From Halomonas cupida (GTDB taxonomy: Bacteria; Pseudomonadota; Gammaproteobacteria; Pseudomonadales; Halomonadaceae), in assembly GCF_900142755.1 (NCBI RefSeq), contig NZ_FRCA01000010.1, positions 62,001 through 126,000 of the forward strand: a stretch of DNA of 64,000 bases, in the 5' to 3' direction. The notes beneath the pieces are model-generated. The model was not told the origin of the DNA. It saw only the letters and a list, made by a program, of their open reading frames with translations, and ran no database searches. A program made the position numbers and the translations under genes. Positions 43,567 through 52,318 of this stretch are shown here, piece by piece (position 1 is the stretch's first letter; every line of letters begins with the position of its first letter).

Positions 43567-43717
43567 TGGTTCTCCAGGTTCGAGGGATCTCGATTGCCGA
43601 GCAAGCCATCCAGAGCTGTAACGATGCAGGCGAGATGGTGAGGCTGGTGATCATGTCGATGGTTCAGGCTGCGAGCCATCGACAATATTAGCGGATAAGC
43701 AATAAGCCTGCTGGCAA

Positions 43718-44899
43718 TCAGGTCGAGGCCAGGCGGAGGGCGCGACGCTGGTCCAGCGCTGCCGAATAGCGTGTTGCCACCAGTGCACCGAGTACGATGA
43801 GGGCTCCGATCCAGGCGGTATCCGTCAGTTGCAGGTGTTCCACCACCTGGCCACCGATCACTGATCCCAGGGCGATTCCGATGTTGAAGGCGGCGATGTT
43901 GAGGCCTGAGGCGACATCGACAGCCTCGGGAACATAGCGTTCGGCGAGTTGCACCACATACACCTGCAGGCCCGGCACATTGCCGAAGGCAAAGGCGCCC
44001 CAGATCAGAATGGTGGCAACGGCGGCAATGGCATGCCCCGCGCTGAAGGTCAGCACCACCAGGATGGCGGCCAGGCCGGTGAATATCCAGCTCAAGGCGC
44101 CAGTGGCACCGAAGCGATCAGCCAGGCGGCCGCCATACAGGTTGCCTACCGCCACGGAGGCACCATAGACCAGCATGATCAAGGCCACCGCGCTGCTGTC
44201 GAAGCCACTCACCTGCTCGAGAATCGGAGCGAGAAAGGTGAAGGCTGTGAAAGTACCACCGTAACCGAGGATGGTGATGATGTAGACCAGCAGCAGGCGT
44301 GGGTGGGTCAGCACGCGCATCTGTTGGGCAAGACTGGCAGGAGCCGCGCGCTTGAGGTCGCGAGGAATCAGTAGCGCACTGCCGATCAGTGCCACGACGC
44401 CGAGCATCGAAACCACCAGAAACGTCGCGCGCCAACCCAGGTGTTGACCGATCCAGGTACCCAGAGGAACACCGGTGACCAGTGCCACGGTCAGACCTGT
44501 GAACATGATTGCGATGGCGCTGGCTTCACGATCCTTCGTCACCAGGCTGGTGGCAATGGTCGAGCCGATGGAGAAGAACACTCCGTGGGCGAGACCGGTC
44601 AGAATACGTGCGGCGATCAGTGAGCCATACCCTGGTGCCTGCCACGCCAGCAGGTTGCCGATAATGAACAGAGTCATCAGTGCCAGCAGGACCCACTTGC
44701 GGTTGAAGCGGGATGTGGCTGCGGTCAGCACTGGAGCACCCACGGCGACGCCGAGCGCATAGAGGCTGACCAGTAGCCCCGCAGAAGGCAGGCTGACGGC
44801 CAGGTCAGTGGCGATGGTGGGGACCAGTCCGACAATGACGAACTCGGTAGTGCCGATGGCAAAGGCGCTGAGGGTCAGCGCCAGCAGAGCAACAGGCAT
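43718..44899 (-). CDS. MFS transporter, sugar-efflux/AraJ-YdhP type (DHA1)
   Basis: The 393-residue protein has 12 membrane segments. It starts MPVALLALTLSAFAIGTTEFVIVGLVP, the characteristic opening of the YdhP/AraJ/NepI DHA1 exporters, followed by LTGLAHGVFFSIGSTIA and GLTVALVTGVPLGTWIGQ (motif C-like). It exports small molecules or drugs by proton antiport. The ATG at 44899 is used; nearly 100 codons of open frame upstream run through the intergenic region into the LysR gene on the other strand. Divergent from the LysR gene, its probable regulator. Confidence 0.88.
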   Translation of the reverse strand: MPVALLALTLSAFAIGTTEFVIVGLVPTIATDLAVSLPSAGLLVSLYALGVAVGAPVLTAATSRFNRKWVLLALMTLFIIGNLLAWQAPGYGSLIAARILTGLAHGVFFSIGSTIATSLVTKDREASAIAIMFTGLTVALVTGVPLGTWIGQHLGWRATFLVVSMLGVVALIGSALLIPRDLKRAAPASLAQQMRVLTHPRLLLVYIITILGYGGTFTAFTFLAPILEQVSGFDSSAVALIMLVYGASVAVGNLYGGRLADRFGATGALSWIFTGLAAILVVLTFSAGHAIAAVATILIWGAFAFGNVPGLQVYVVQLAERYVPEAVDVASGLNIAAFNIGIALGSVIGGQVVEHLQLTDTAWIGALIVLGALVATRYSAALDQRRALRLAST

Positions 44900-45035
44900 G
44901 GGGAACTCCCGTAGACGTTGTGACTGGAGCGTGATTCGCATCCATGGATGCCGCGCAGTTTGACGGGAGCTACCTTTTCGATAAATGTAGTATTTGTGGA
45001 AACACTTTTGTTGAAAACGAGATAAAGGCCTGGCG

Positions 45036-45920
45036 ATGAAGACACGTTCCGATGATCTCGAGCTGCTGCTGGCGGTGGTTGATAGTGGTGGCTTCAGTGC
45101 TGCGGCCGAGCGCCTCGGTGTGCCGGTAGCGCGTGTATCGCGTGCCATCCAGCGTCTCGAGGAGCGTCTGCAGGTGCCGCTGCTCAACCGCACCACCCGC
45201 AGCGTGGCGCTGACAGCAGAAGGGCGCTGTTTCGTCGAGGAAGTTCGTGGTGGTCTGGAGCAGCTAAACGCTGCAGAGGAAAGCCTGGCGTTGACGCGTG
45301 GCGAGCCGCGCGGGCGACTGAGAGTTGATGCCGCCAGTCCCTTTGTTCTGCATCAACTGGTGCCGCTGGTGGCAGAGTTTCGCCGGCACTATCCGGCGAT
45401 CGAGCTGGAATTGATTGCCAGTGACGACATCATCAATCTACTGGAGCAACGCACGGATGTTGCCATCCGCATTGGTGCGCTGAGTGACTCCTCATTGCAT
45501 GCGCGCCTGCTGGGTCGGTCACGGCTGTACCTGGTGGCGAGCCCCGAGTATCTGGCAGCCGCCGGAGAGCCGACCTCCGTTGCTGAACTGCCTCAGCATC
45601 AGCGTATCGGATTCCTGGGGTCGAGTAATCTCAACCACTGGCCGGTGGAAGGGCTGGACAGCGAGGTCACTTCAACGATTGCTTCGTCCAGCGGTGAAGT
45701 GGTGCGCCAGCTATGCCTGGCCGGCCATGGCATAGCCTGTCTGTCGAACTTCATGATCTGCGAGGACCTCAAGGCAGGTCGCCTCAAGCGCGTGCTCGAA
45801 ACACAGATGCTCCACGGGGGGGGCCGTGAACAGGTTCAGGCGGTGTACTACCGCAACACCGCCATGTCGGGGCGCATTCAGGCCTTTCTGGATGTGATAG
45901 CGCCGCGCCTGAGACTGTAG
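45036..45920 (+). CDS. LysR-family transcriptional regulator
   Basis: The 294-residue protein has an N-terminal winged helix-turn-helix (DLELLLAVVDSGGFSAAAERLGVPVARVSRAIQRLEERL), then NRTTRSVALTAEG and a periplasmic-binding-protein-like effector domain. It is closest in style to the GcvA/AaeR group. Divergent from the MFS gene with 136 bp between, so it probably controls that exporter. Effector unknown. Confidence 0.9.
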   Translation: MKTRSDDLELLLAVVDSGGFSAAAERLGVPVARVSRAIQRLEERLQVPLLNRTTRSVALTAEGRCFVEEVRGGLEQLNAAEESLALTRGEPRGRLRVDAASPFVLHQLVPLVAEFRRHYPAIELELIASDDIINLLEQRTDVAIRIGALSDSSLHARLLGRSRLYLVASPEYLAAAGEPTSVAELPQHQRIGFLGSSNLNHWPVEGLDSEVTSTIASSSGEVVRQLCLAGHGIACLSNFMICEDLKAGRLKRVLETQMLHGGGREQVQAVYYRNTAMSGRIQAFLDVIAPRLRL

Positions 45921-45952
45921 GGCTGAACCAGGGGGCTGATGCACCGCAGGGC

Positions 45953-46639
45953 TCAACGCCAGTCCGGCATGGTCCAGCCGCGCTCCGTAGCGATGGCTTC
46001 GAGCCTCGGGTCGGGGTGAATCGCCCAGGCATGGTCGACGGCTTCCAGCAGCGGAAGGTCATTATGGGAGTCGGAGTAGCCCCAGCTCTGGCGAGGCTTG
46101 CGGCCATCCAGCCAAGCCTCGAGAGCCTTGAGCTTGCCATCGCGGAAGGTGCGGATGCCACTGGCCTTGCCGGTATAGTACCGGTCGCTGTCGATCCCGG
46201 CTTCCTCGAGACCTGTGGCCAGTACATTGTCAGCGCCGATGCGTTGTGCCAACGGTGCCACCAGATGTGCGGTCGAGGCCGAGATCACCACAACCCGGTG
46301 CCCCTGCTGGCGATGCCAGTCAATGCGCTGCAGGCCGCCAGGGTAGAGTCGCGACATGACTCTGTCATTGAGGCAGGCCTCGACTTCGGCACTGACATCG
46401 CTGACCCGGCGGCCTTCCAGCGGCGACAGCAACAGATCGAGATGCTGCTCCATGTCCAGCTCACCCGCTGCATAGGCTCGTTCGTGGGCGGCAAAGCTGG
46501 CGCGGAAGGCATTGCCATCGGCAATCCAGCCACGCTCGATCAACCACTCCATCCACTGGAAGGTGATATCGCCCCCGAGCAGGGTGTCATCCAGATCGAA
46601 CAGCGCCAGGTCGAGGGGAGTGGTGTGGTCAGTGGCCAT
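45953..46639 (-). CDS. HAD-family hydrolase, subfamily IB (SerB-like phosphatase)
   Basis: The 228-residue protein has HAD motif I LFDLDDTLLGGD (nucleophile first Asp), motif II VVISAS, Lys in the LKALEAWL region and motif IV GYSDSHNDLPLLEAV. A helical cap lies between motifs I and II. Family IB phosphatases include SerB and acyl-phosphate enzymes. Substrate not assignable; the cap resembles the TIGR01490 group. Converges on the LysR gene with 32 bp between. Confidence 0.85.
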   Translation of the reverse strand: MATDHTTPLDLALFDLDDTLLGGDITFQWMEWLIERGWIADGNAFRASFAAHERAYAAGELDMEQHLDLLLSPLEGRRVSDVSAEVEACLNDRVMSRLYPGGLQRIDWHRQQGHRVVVISASTAHLVAPLAQRIGADNVLATGLEEAGIDSDRYYTGKASGIRTFRDGKLKALEAWLDGRKPRQSWGYSDSHNDLPLLEAVDHAWAIHPDPRLEAIATERGWTMPDWR

Positions 46640-46751
46640 TGGTGATCCATACTCTGGTGAAAGTGCGCCCCGATACTAACCAGCCTGGATGACCATTGCA
46701 CGACATGAGGGGAAGACGACAAGCGTCGCGCTGGTCTCTTTCATTGGACGA

Positions 46752-47345
46752 TCAGGTGGTGGCAGCCAGGGCCTCTTCGACAAACATCAGACGATCCTGA
46801 CCAAAGAACATCTCGTCACCGACGAACATTGTGGGCGCTCCGAATACACCTCGTTGGACGGCTTCATCGGTGACCTGGCGGAGTCTTTCCTTGATTTTCG
46901 GAGAGCTGCAACGTTCCAGGACTTGCTCAGGTTCGAAACCGGCCTTGGCCAGCACGGTACTGATGACTTCGGGTTGCCGCATATCCTGTTCGTCGACCCA
47001 TATGGCGGTGAATATGGCGGTCAGGTAGTCCTGGAAGTGTGGGGTGTCCTGGTACGCCACCGCGCCGCGCATCAGCAGCAAGGTGTTGATGGGGAAGAAT
47101 GGGTTGAGCGTGAAGGGCACTTCGTAGTGGTGGGCGAAGCGTTGGAGGTCCTCAAGGAGATATTGTCTCTTGGCTTCGATGGTGACAGGTGAATGGTTGC
47201 CGGTGGCCTGAAATACGGCGCCCAGCAACATGGGTTTCCAGATGACCTGGCCTGAGTGTCGTGCCGCGATGGCCGGAAGTTGGGTCCAGGCAAGGTAACT
47301 GGCTGGGCTGCCGACATCGAAGAAGCATTCGATCTGTTGGCTCAT
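46752..47345 (-). CDS. 2-hydroxychromene-2-carboxylate isomerase family (DsbA-like GST kappa fold)
   Basis: The 197-residue protein opens with IECFFDVGSPASYLAWTQLP, diagnostic of the HCCA isomerase/GST-kappa group, and has PTMFVGDEMFFGQDRL at the C-terminus. Members use glutathione in isomerisation, often of aromatic degradation products. I place the start at 47345, where homology begins; an ATG at 47375 overlaps the SDR stop (TGATG) and could also be used. It forms an operon with the SDR gene upstream. Confidence 0.82.
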   Translation of the reverse strand: MSQQIECFFDVGSPASYLAWTQLPAIAARHSGQVIWKPMLLGAVFQATGNHSPVTIEAKRQYLLEDLQRFAHHYEVPFTLNPFFPINTLLLMRGAVAYQDTPHFQDYLTAIFTAIWVDEQDMRQPEVISTVLAKAGFEPEQVLERCSSPKIKERLRQVTDEAVQRGVFGAPTMFVGDEMFFGQDRLMFVEEALAATT

Positions 47346-47374
47346 GATGGTGTCTCGCTGTTGTTGGTTGGGCA

Positions 47375-48103
47375 TCAGAAGGTTTCCAGCCAGGGGCGTA
47401 GATCCAGCTCGTGTGTCCAGCTATCGCGGGGTTGGCAATGCAATTGCCAGTACTGTTCGGCGATATGCTCGGGATTGAGAATGCCGTCCTGATCCTTCAG
47501 CGCGTAGCGCTCCGGGAAGTTGTCGCGGATGAAGTCAGTATCGATGGCGCCATCGATGATCGGGTGCGCAACATGAATGCCCTGAGGCCCCAGTTCACGA
47601 GCCATGCTCTGTGCCAGGGCACGCAGCGCAAACTTGGCCCCGGAAAACGCCGAGAAGCCACTACTGCCGCGCAGGGAGGCGGTGGCACCGGTGAAGATGA
47701 TGGTCCCTCGGCCACGAGGCAGCATGACCCTCGCCGCTTCGCGCCCAGTCAGAAAGCCCGACATCGCAGCCATCTCCCAGACCTTTCGATATACCCGCGT
47801 AGTGGTTTCGGTGATCGAGAAGCGCACATTGGCACCGATATTGAAGACGACAACGGCAATCTCTCCAATATCACGCTCGATGTGGTCGAACAGCTCGGCC
47901 ATCTGGGCTTCCTCGCGGGCATCACAGCCGAAGGGGTGTACCACCCCGCCTGCCTTCCGGATCTCATCCGTCAGTGGTTCCAGCGCCGCCTGCTGACGGC
48001 GGGTGACGCAAAGGGTCAAGCCTTCGCGGGCGAAGCGCCGGGCAATGGCGCCTCCAGTGGCATCACCGGCACCAATGATCACGGCAACCTGTGGGCTGGG
48101 CAT
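47375..48103 (-). CDS. SDR-family protein lacking the catalytic Tyr
   Basis: The 242-residue SDR has a modified nucleotide motif GAGDATGGAIA, the FNIGAN segment, and Ser in GATASLRG. The YxxxK position reads FSGAK (AFSGAKFALRALAQ), so the catalytic Tyr is Phe. This variant seems to be a conserved subfamily (ARELGPQGIHVAHPIIDGAIDT), so it may have a different mechanism or be a binding protein. The ATG at 48103 follows AGGAGATACACC. In an operon with the HCCA-isomerase-like gene, divergent from the HxlR gene. Confidence 0.8.
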   Translation of the reverse strand: MPSPQVAVIIGAGDATGGAIARRFAREGLTLCVTRRQQAALEPLTDEIRKAGGVVHPFGCDAREEAQMAELFDHIERDIGEIAVVVFNIGANVRFSITETTTRVYRKVWEMAAMSGFLTGREAARVMLPRGRGTIIFTGATASLRGSSGFSAFSGAKFALRALAQSMARELGPQGIHVAHPIIDGAIDTDFIRDNFPERYALKDQDGILNPEHIAEQYWQLHCQPRDSWTHELDLRPWLETF

Positions 48104-48182
48104 GGTGTATCTCCTGTCTTGTTGGCCGTGTTGGTCTTGTTGTTCCTGTACGTAGTGGTACATCCTGGGTCTGGTGGAATGG

Positions 48183-48226
48183 GTTCTTTTATGGAACTTA
48201 TGGGATAGTTGGTTCCTTTATGGAAC
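48183..48226. promoter_or_regulatory. Two near-palindromic operators between SDR and HxlR genes
   Basis: GTTCTTTTATGGAAC (48183-48197) and GTTCCTTTATGGAAC (48212-48226) are two copies of the dyad GTTCC-N5-GGAAC, 29 bp apart. They are likely binding sites for the adjacent HxlR regulator. Confidence 0.7.
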
Positions 48227-48298
48227 TTGTCAAGCTAATCTGCACCTGGTCGAGGAATTCAGAAGGCCAAGAAATCAGAAATCCGGGGGAGATAACTC

Positions 48299-48778
48299 AT
48301 GCGGTGGGAAGAACTGGATCAGCAGCCCTGTTCGCTGGCGCGCACACTGGCAGTGATCGGCGATCGCTGGAGTTTGTTGATACTGCGTGACTGCTTCCTT
48401 GGTATACGCCGTTTCGATCAGTTTGAAGATCGTCTGGGCATCACTCGGCACATCCTCGCCGATCGTCTGAAGAAGCTGGTCGAGCATGATGTGTTGCGTA
48501 AGGTGCCTTATCAGGAACGGCCAAGGCGTGAGGAATATCGACTTACCGACAAGGGACTGGAGCTGCATCCAGTGCTGATGGCCATGGTGCACTGGGGCGA
48601 TCGGCATATGGCTGACGAGAGAGGTGCTCCGGTCAGGCACATACACAAGGGCTGTGGACAGGCCATGACACCGGTGACGGTGTGCTCTGAATGTGGTGAG
48701 CCGGTGAACGCCAGGGATATTCGCGTGGAAGCCGGGCCAGGCTGGGAGTCGGCAGGTGTCCTGCCGCATTCCTCCTGA
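48299..48778 (+). CDS. HxlR-family transcriptional regulator
   Basis: The 159-residue protein has the HxlR winged helix (CSLARTLAVIGDRWSLLILR, then FDQFEDRLGITRHILADRLKKL, with a wing YQERPRREEYRLTDKG). A C-terminal extension carries four cysteines (GCGQAM, CSECGE), perhaps a small zinc ribbon. HxlR proteins sense aldehydes, quinones or thiol-reactive compounds through cysteines (Cys11 here). Divergent from the SDR/isomerase operon with two dyads between. Confidence 0.88.
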   Translation: MRWEELDQQPCSLARTLAVIGDRWSLLILRDCFLGIRRFDQFEDRLGITRHILADRLKKLVEHDVLRKVPYQERPRREEYRLTDKGLELHPVLMAMVHWGDRHMADERGAPVRHIHKGCGQAMTPVTVCSECGEPVNARDIRVEAGPGWESAGVLPHSS

Positions 48779-48779
48779 G

Positions 48780-48872
48780 GACCGGCCCACACCAGCAGAT
48801 CCGCGCACCTGCGCCAGTGTGGTGCGGACGACAATCAAATCGATCAGGATGAGTTATTTGATTGCCATGTTA
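48780..48872 (+). repeat. 169-bp structured repeat, partial copy C' (right half)
   Basis: The last roughly 93 bp of the element, from the CCACACCAGCAGAT hairpin to CCATGTTA, abuts the full copy C without intervening sequence. Confidence 0.85.
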
Positions 48873-49041
48873 TTAACCCGGCATGCTTTCATGTTGGGTT
48901 AATGGCGGCACATGGACGTGCCGCCGTCGGCCATCAGGCCGACGCGAGACCGCCCCACACCAGCAGATCCATGCATCTGCGCCAGTGTGGTGCGGACGAC
49001 AATCAAATCGATCAGGATGAGCTGTTTGATTACCATGTTAA
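48873..49041 (+). repeat. 169-bp structured repeat, full copy C
   Basis: Full-length copy with all five hairpins, flanked by TA. Its right-hand TTAA (49038-49041) contains the stop codon of the GlxR-like gene on the minus strand. Confidence 0.9.
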
Positions 49042-49952
49042 TAGTCGTCGAGCCCATTCCTGCGTCGGATCTCCAGCAGTAGAGCGCTGTGATCCAGATC
49101 TCCACCGTCGTGATCCACCAGGTCGGAGAAAAGCTGATCGGTCAGCTTGAGCAGGGGAAGCTCCAGCCCTAGCTCATTGGCCGCATCGCAGGCCGATCGG
49201 GTGTCCTTCAACTGGTGCTTCGAGGGGCCGCCCGGTGTGAAGTTGCGCTCCAGCATGCGCTGGCCGTGTTGCTCAAGAATGCAGGAGGCCGCGAAGCCAC
49301 CAAGCATGGCCTCGCGAACCCGAGCCGGATCGGCACCACCGACTTCGGCCAGGGTCATGGCTTCAGACACGGCAGCGATGGTTGTCGCCACGGTCAACTG
49401 GTTGACTAGCTTGGCCAGGGCGCCAGTACCGGCCGGGCCGATATGCACCGGGCGCCCCATGGCCGCGAGAATCGGAGTGGCGCGCTCAAAGGCATCCTCT
49501 GTGCCGCCTGCCATGATCGACAGGCTCCCTTCGATGGCCCCTTTCTCGCCGCCGGAGACCGGAGCATCGAGCCATTGCAGTCCCCTGGCCTGACTGCGTG
49601 CGGCCAGGTCGATGGCTTCGTTGCGACCGATTGACGACATGACGATCAGCAGTGCACCGGGCTTCATGGCGTGTACAGCACCCTGGCAGCCCTGAGCGGG
49701 TTGATGGAAATCGCCGAACAGGATCTCCTCGCAGACTGGCCCGCTGCTCAACATCACCACGACGGCATCTCTGTCGCGGACCGCATCGGCAGGGGAGGAC
49801 ATGACCTGAACCCCGGCCTTGGTCAGTGCCTGATAACGGGTTTCGCTGCGATTCCATGCCGCCGTGTCGAAGCCAGCGGCGGCCAGGTTACAGGCCATGG
49901 GCTGGCCCATGATGCCGGTGCCGAGCACCGCGATTCGTGGCTTGTTGGACAT
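49038..49952 (-). CDS. 3-hydroxyisobutyrate dehydrogenase-family (GlxR-like) reductase
   Basis: The 304-residue protein has the N-terminal NAD(P) loop VLGTGIMGQPMA, the substrate motif DAPVSGGEKGA, catalytic Lys in GALAKLVNQ and a C-terminal helical domain (KHQLKDTRSA). Family members reduce tartronate semialdehyde or oxidise 3-hydroxyisobutyrate, GHB and similar acids. As the last gene of the guanidino-acid operon it might process a four-carbon semialdehyde. The stop codon is inside the 169-bp repeat, so the native C-terminus could have been altered by the insertion. Confidence 0.85.
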   Translation of the reverse strand: MSNKPRIAVLGTGIMGQPMACNLAAAGFDTAAWNRSETRYQALTKAGVQVMSSPADAVRDRDAVVVMLSSGPVCEEILFGDFHQPAQGCQGAVHAMKPGALLIVMSSIGRNEAIDLAARSQARGLQWLDAPVSGGEKGAIEGSLSIMAGGTEDAFERATPILAAMGRPVHIGPAGTGALAKLVNQLTVATTIAAVSEAMTLAEVGGADPARVREAMLGGFAASCILEQHGQRMLERNFTPGGPSKHQLKDTRSACDAANELGLELPLLKLTDQLFSDLVDHDGGDLDHSALLLEIRRRNGLDDY

Positions 49953-50038
49953 GATATTCCCGTGACGTTATGGAGCGGACCGCCGTTACCAGGCCCTGTC
50001 CGCTCGATGCTGATGTCCTGTTGGTTGAGTTCGGGACC

Positions 50039-51508
50039 TCAGGTAGCTGCGGGCCCGATGATGTGCTTGACCTCAAGATAGCCGGACAGGCCCCAGGGGC
50101 CCAGCTCACGTCCGATGCCACTGATGCCGAAGCCGCCCCAACTGGCCTCGGGCATGACGACCTGCTCGCTGTTGTACCAGATACTGCCGGCGCGTAGCTG
50201 GCGTGCCACACGACGGGCACGTTCCGGGTCGCCGGAGATGACCGTGGCGGCAAGGCCGAAGTCGCTGTCGTTGGCCAGTTGGATGGCGTCCTGCTCCGAG
50301 CCGACAGAGCGCGCGCAGAGCACCGGACCGAAGATTTCCTCACGCCACAGGCTGCTATCAGTGGGCACGTCACGGAACAGGGTCGGAGCGACGAATTCGC
50401 CCTGCTCGGGGAGCTGACGATGGCTCGCGTCACGCACGGCTGAGAGCCCTTCCTGTCGGGCGATCTGCAGATAGCGTTCGACACTCTGGCGCTGGCGGGC
50501 GCTGGTCATTGGTCCCATGTCGGTATCCTCGGCCAGCGGATCTCCGAGATGCAGGGCATCAATGCGCTGAGCCAGAGCGTTGTAGAGAGCCTCGGCCAAC
50601 GACTGGTCGACAATCAGGCGTGAAGTTGCCGAGCAGATCTGCCCGGAATTGAAGTAGATACCGGCCATGACCCAATCGGCGGCCTGCTCGACATCGGCAT
50701 CGTCGAGTACGAGGATCGGCGACTTGCCGCCCAGCTCCAGGGACACGCCTCGCACACCATCGGCTGCGGCATGCATGACACGCTCGCCAACCGCATTGCT
50801 GCCGGTGAAGGATAACTTATCCACACCCGGATGCGCCGACAGTGGGGCGCCGATACCTTCGCCATCGCCGTGGACCAGGTTCAACACACCGGCGGGAAGC
50901 TGGATGGCTTCGGCAATTTCGGCCACGGCGTTTTCCGGAAGCGGGGTGACTTCGGAGGGCTTGAACACGATGGTGCAACCTGCCGCCAGTGCTGGAGCGA
51001 TCTTCCAGGCGCTGGTGACCAGAGGGAAATTCCAGGGGGTGATCAGACCGACCACGCCTGCCGGGTCCTCGTAGCAGCGGGCTTCGATACCGTCCATGGA
51101 ATGCTCCACCAGGCGCCCCTGGCGCTGCTCCAGGGCACGCGCCTGTTCCGCGTAGTAGCGGTAGCAGGCGATGGCATCGTCAAGGTCAATGGCGGTCTCG
51201 GCCAGGGCCTTGCCGTTATTGGTGGCCGATAGCGTCATCAACTCCTCGCGACGTTCGGCAAGGGTATCGGCGAAAGCATCGAGCCAGGCGGCACGGCGCG
51301 CTCCGCCGAGTGCCTGCCACTCGGGCAGGGCCTGGCGGGCGGCGGTGACGGCGGCATCAACGTCAGCAGGGTGACCGGCGGTGAGCTCGGCAAGCTGTTG
51401 CTGACGGTAGGGGTCCATTACCGCAAGGCGACGCTGGCCACGGCTTTCGATCCACTGGTTGTTGATGAACTGATGGGTCAGTTGGCGCACGAAACAGGCT
51501 CCAGTCAT
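50039..51508 (-). CDS. NAD(P)-dependent aldehyde dehydrogenase (probable 4-guanidinobutyraldehyde dehydrogenase)
   Basis: The 489-residue ALDH has Asn160 (TPWNFP), Glu258 (LELGGKSP) and the nucleophile Cys292 (GQICSATSR). It resembles betaine-aldehyde/omega-aminoaldehyde dehydrogenases. Between a 2-ketoarginine decarboxylase-like gene and guanidinobutyrase in the same operon, its most likely substrate is 4-guanidinobutyraldehyde; that is inference from context. It overlaps the nitrilase-family gene by 4 bp. Confidence 0.88.
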   Translation of the reverse strand: MTGACFVRQLTHQFINNQWIESRGQRRLAVMDPYRQQQLAELTAGHPADVDAAVTAARQALPEWQALGGARRAAWLDAFADTLAERREELMTLSATNNGKALAETAIDLDDAIACYRYYAEQARALEQRQGRLVEHSMDGIEARCYEDPAGVVGLITPWNFPLVTSAWKIAPALAAGCTIVFKPSEVTPLPENAVAEIAEAIQLPAGVLNLVHGDGEGIGAPLSAHPGVDKLSFTGSNAVGERVMHAAADGVRGVSLELGGKSPILVLDDADVEQAADWVMAGIYFNSGQICSATSRLIVDQSLAEALYNALAQRIDALHLGDPLAEDTDMGPMTSARQRQSVERYLQIARQEGLSAVRDASHRQLPEQGEFVAPTLFRDVPTDSSLWREEIFGPVLCARSVGSEQDAIQLANDSDFGLAATVISGDPERARRVARQLRAGSIWYNSEQVVMPEASWGGFGISGIGRELGPWGLSGYLEVKHIIGPAAT

Positions 51509-52308
51509 GAAGGCAAGATAGGGGATTGGCGAAGCGTTTCCGCAAGCGGGCGCAAATCCTTCAGGTAGTCCTGATGCACCCGGCTTTCGTCAATGCGGTC
51601 GAGGTCGATATCGACGATCAGTGTTGCCGGGTCGACACCCAGCAGGCCCAGTACTTCGCCATCCGGACCGACCACCAGGCTGTTGCCGCAGTAATGCAAC
51701 TGGTCCTCGACACCGGCACGATTGATGCAGGCGACAAAACACTGGTTGTCCAGCGCGCGGGCACGAATCTGAAGTTGCTGGCGCTCTGCATTGGGCACCA
51801 TGTTGGCGGTGGGGGACAGGATCACCTCGGCACCGCGTTGGGCCAGGGCTCGGGCGACCTCGGGAAACTCATTGTCATAGCAGATCATCAGGCCGAGACG
51901 ACCGAGCCGGGTATCGACGACGCACAACTGATCGCCCGGAGTGAAGTACTGATGCTCACGATCCCAGAGCTGGCGCTTGTGGTAGGTGGCGATGCGCTGT
52001 CCCTGATCGTTGAACAGTACGGCACTGTTGGTCAGGCGGCCATCGTTGTGGCGCTCGGCCAGCCCGACCAGCAGATGCAGGCCGAATCTTTCTGAAAGCT
52101 GGCCGAGCTGCCCCGACAGGGGACCCTCGACGGGGTCGCTGAGCGTTTCGAGCTGGTCGAAGATGTTGTAGCCGGTCAGGGCCATTTCCGGCAGTGCGAC
52201 CAGATCGACACCTGCTGCAGCGGCCTGCTGACAGAGCTTCTCCAGAGCCGCGAGGTTAGTGTCGGGTTCGCCGCGGACAGGGTCGGTCTGGGCAACAAGT
52301 AAACGCAT
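51505..52308 (-). CDS. Carbon-nitrogen hydrolase (nitrilase superfamily amidase)
   Basis: The 267-residue protein has the catalytic triad Glu41 (LPEMALTGYN), Lys111 (YHKRQLWD) and Cys143 (MICYDNEFPE). The fold and length suit aliphatic amidases/omega-amidases. Given the operon, 4-guanidinobutyramide is a plausible substrate, since the arginine monooxygenase route makes that amide and a nitrilase-like enzyme converts it to 4-guanidinobutyrate. The ATG at 52308 is 10 bp from the NCS1 gene stop; the open frame upstream overlaps that gene. Confidence 0.85.
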   Translation of the reverse strand: MRLLVAQTDPVRGEPDTNLAALEKLCQQAAAAGVDLVALPEMALTGYNIFDQLETLSDPVEGPLSGQLGQLSERFGLHLLVGLAERHNDGRLTNSAVLFNDQGQRIATYHKRQLWDREHQYFTPGDQLCVVDTRLGRLGLMICYDNEFPEVARALAQRGAEVILSPTANMVPNAERQQLQIRARALDNQCFVACINRAGVEDQLHYCGNSLVVGPDGEVLGLLGVDPATLIVDIDLDRIDESRVHQDYLKDLRPLAETLRQSPILPS

Positions 52309-52318
52309 GATGGATTCC

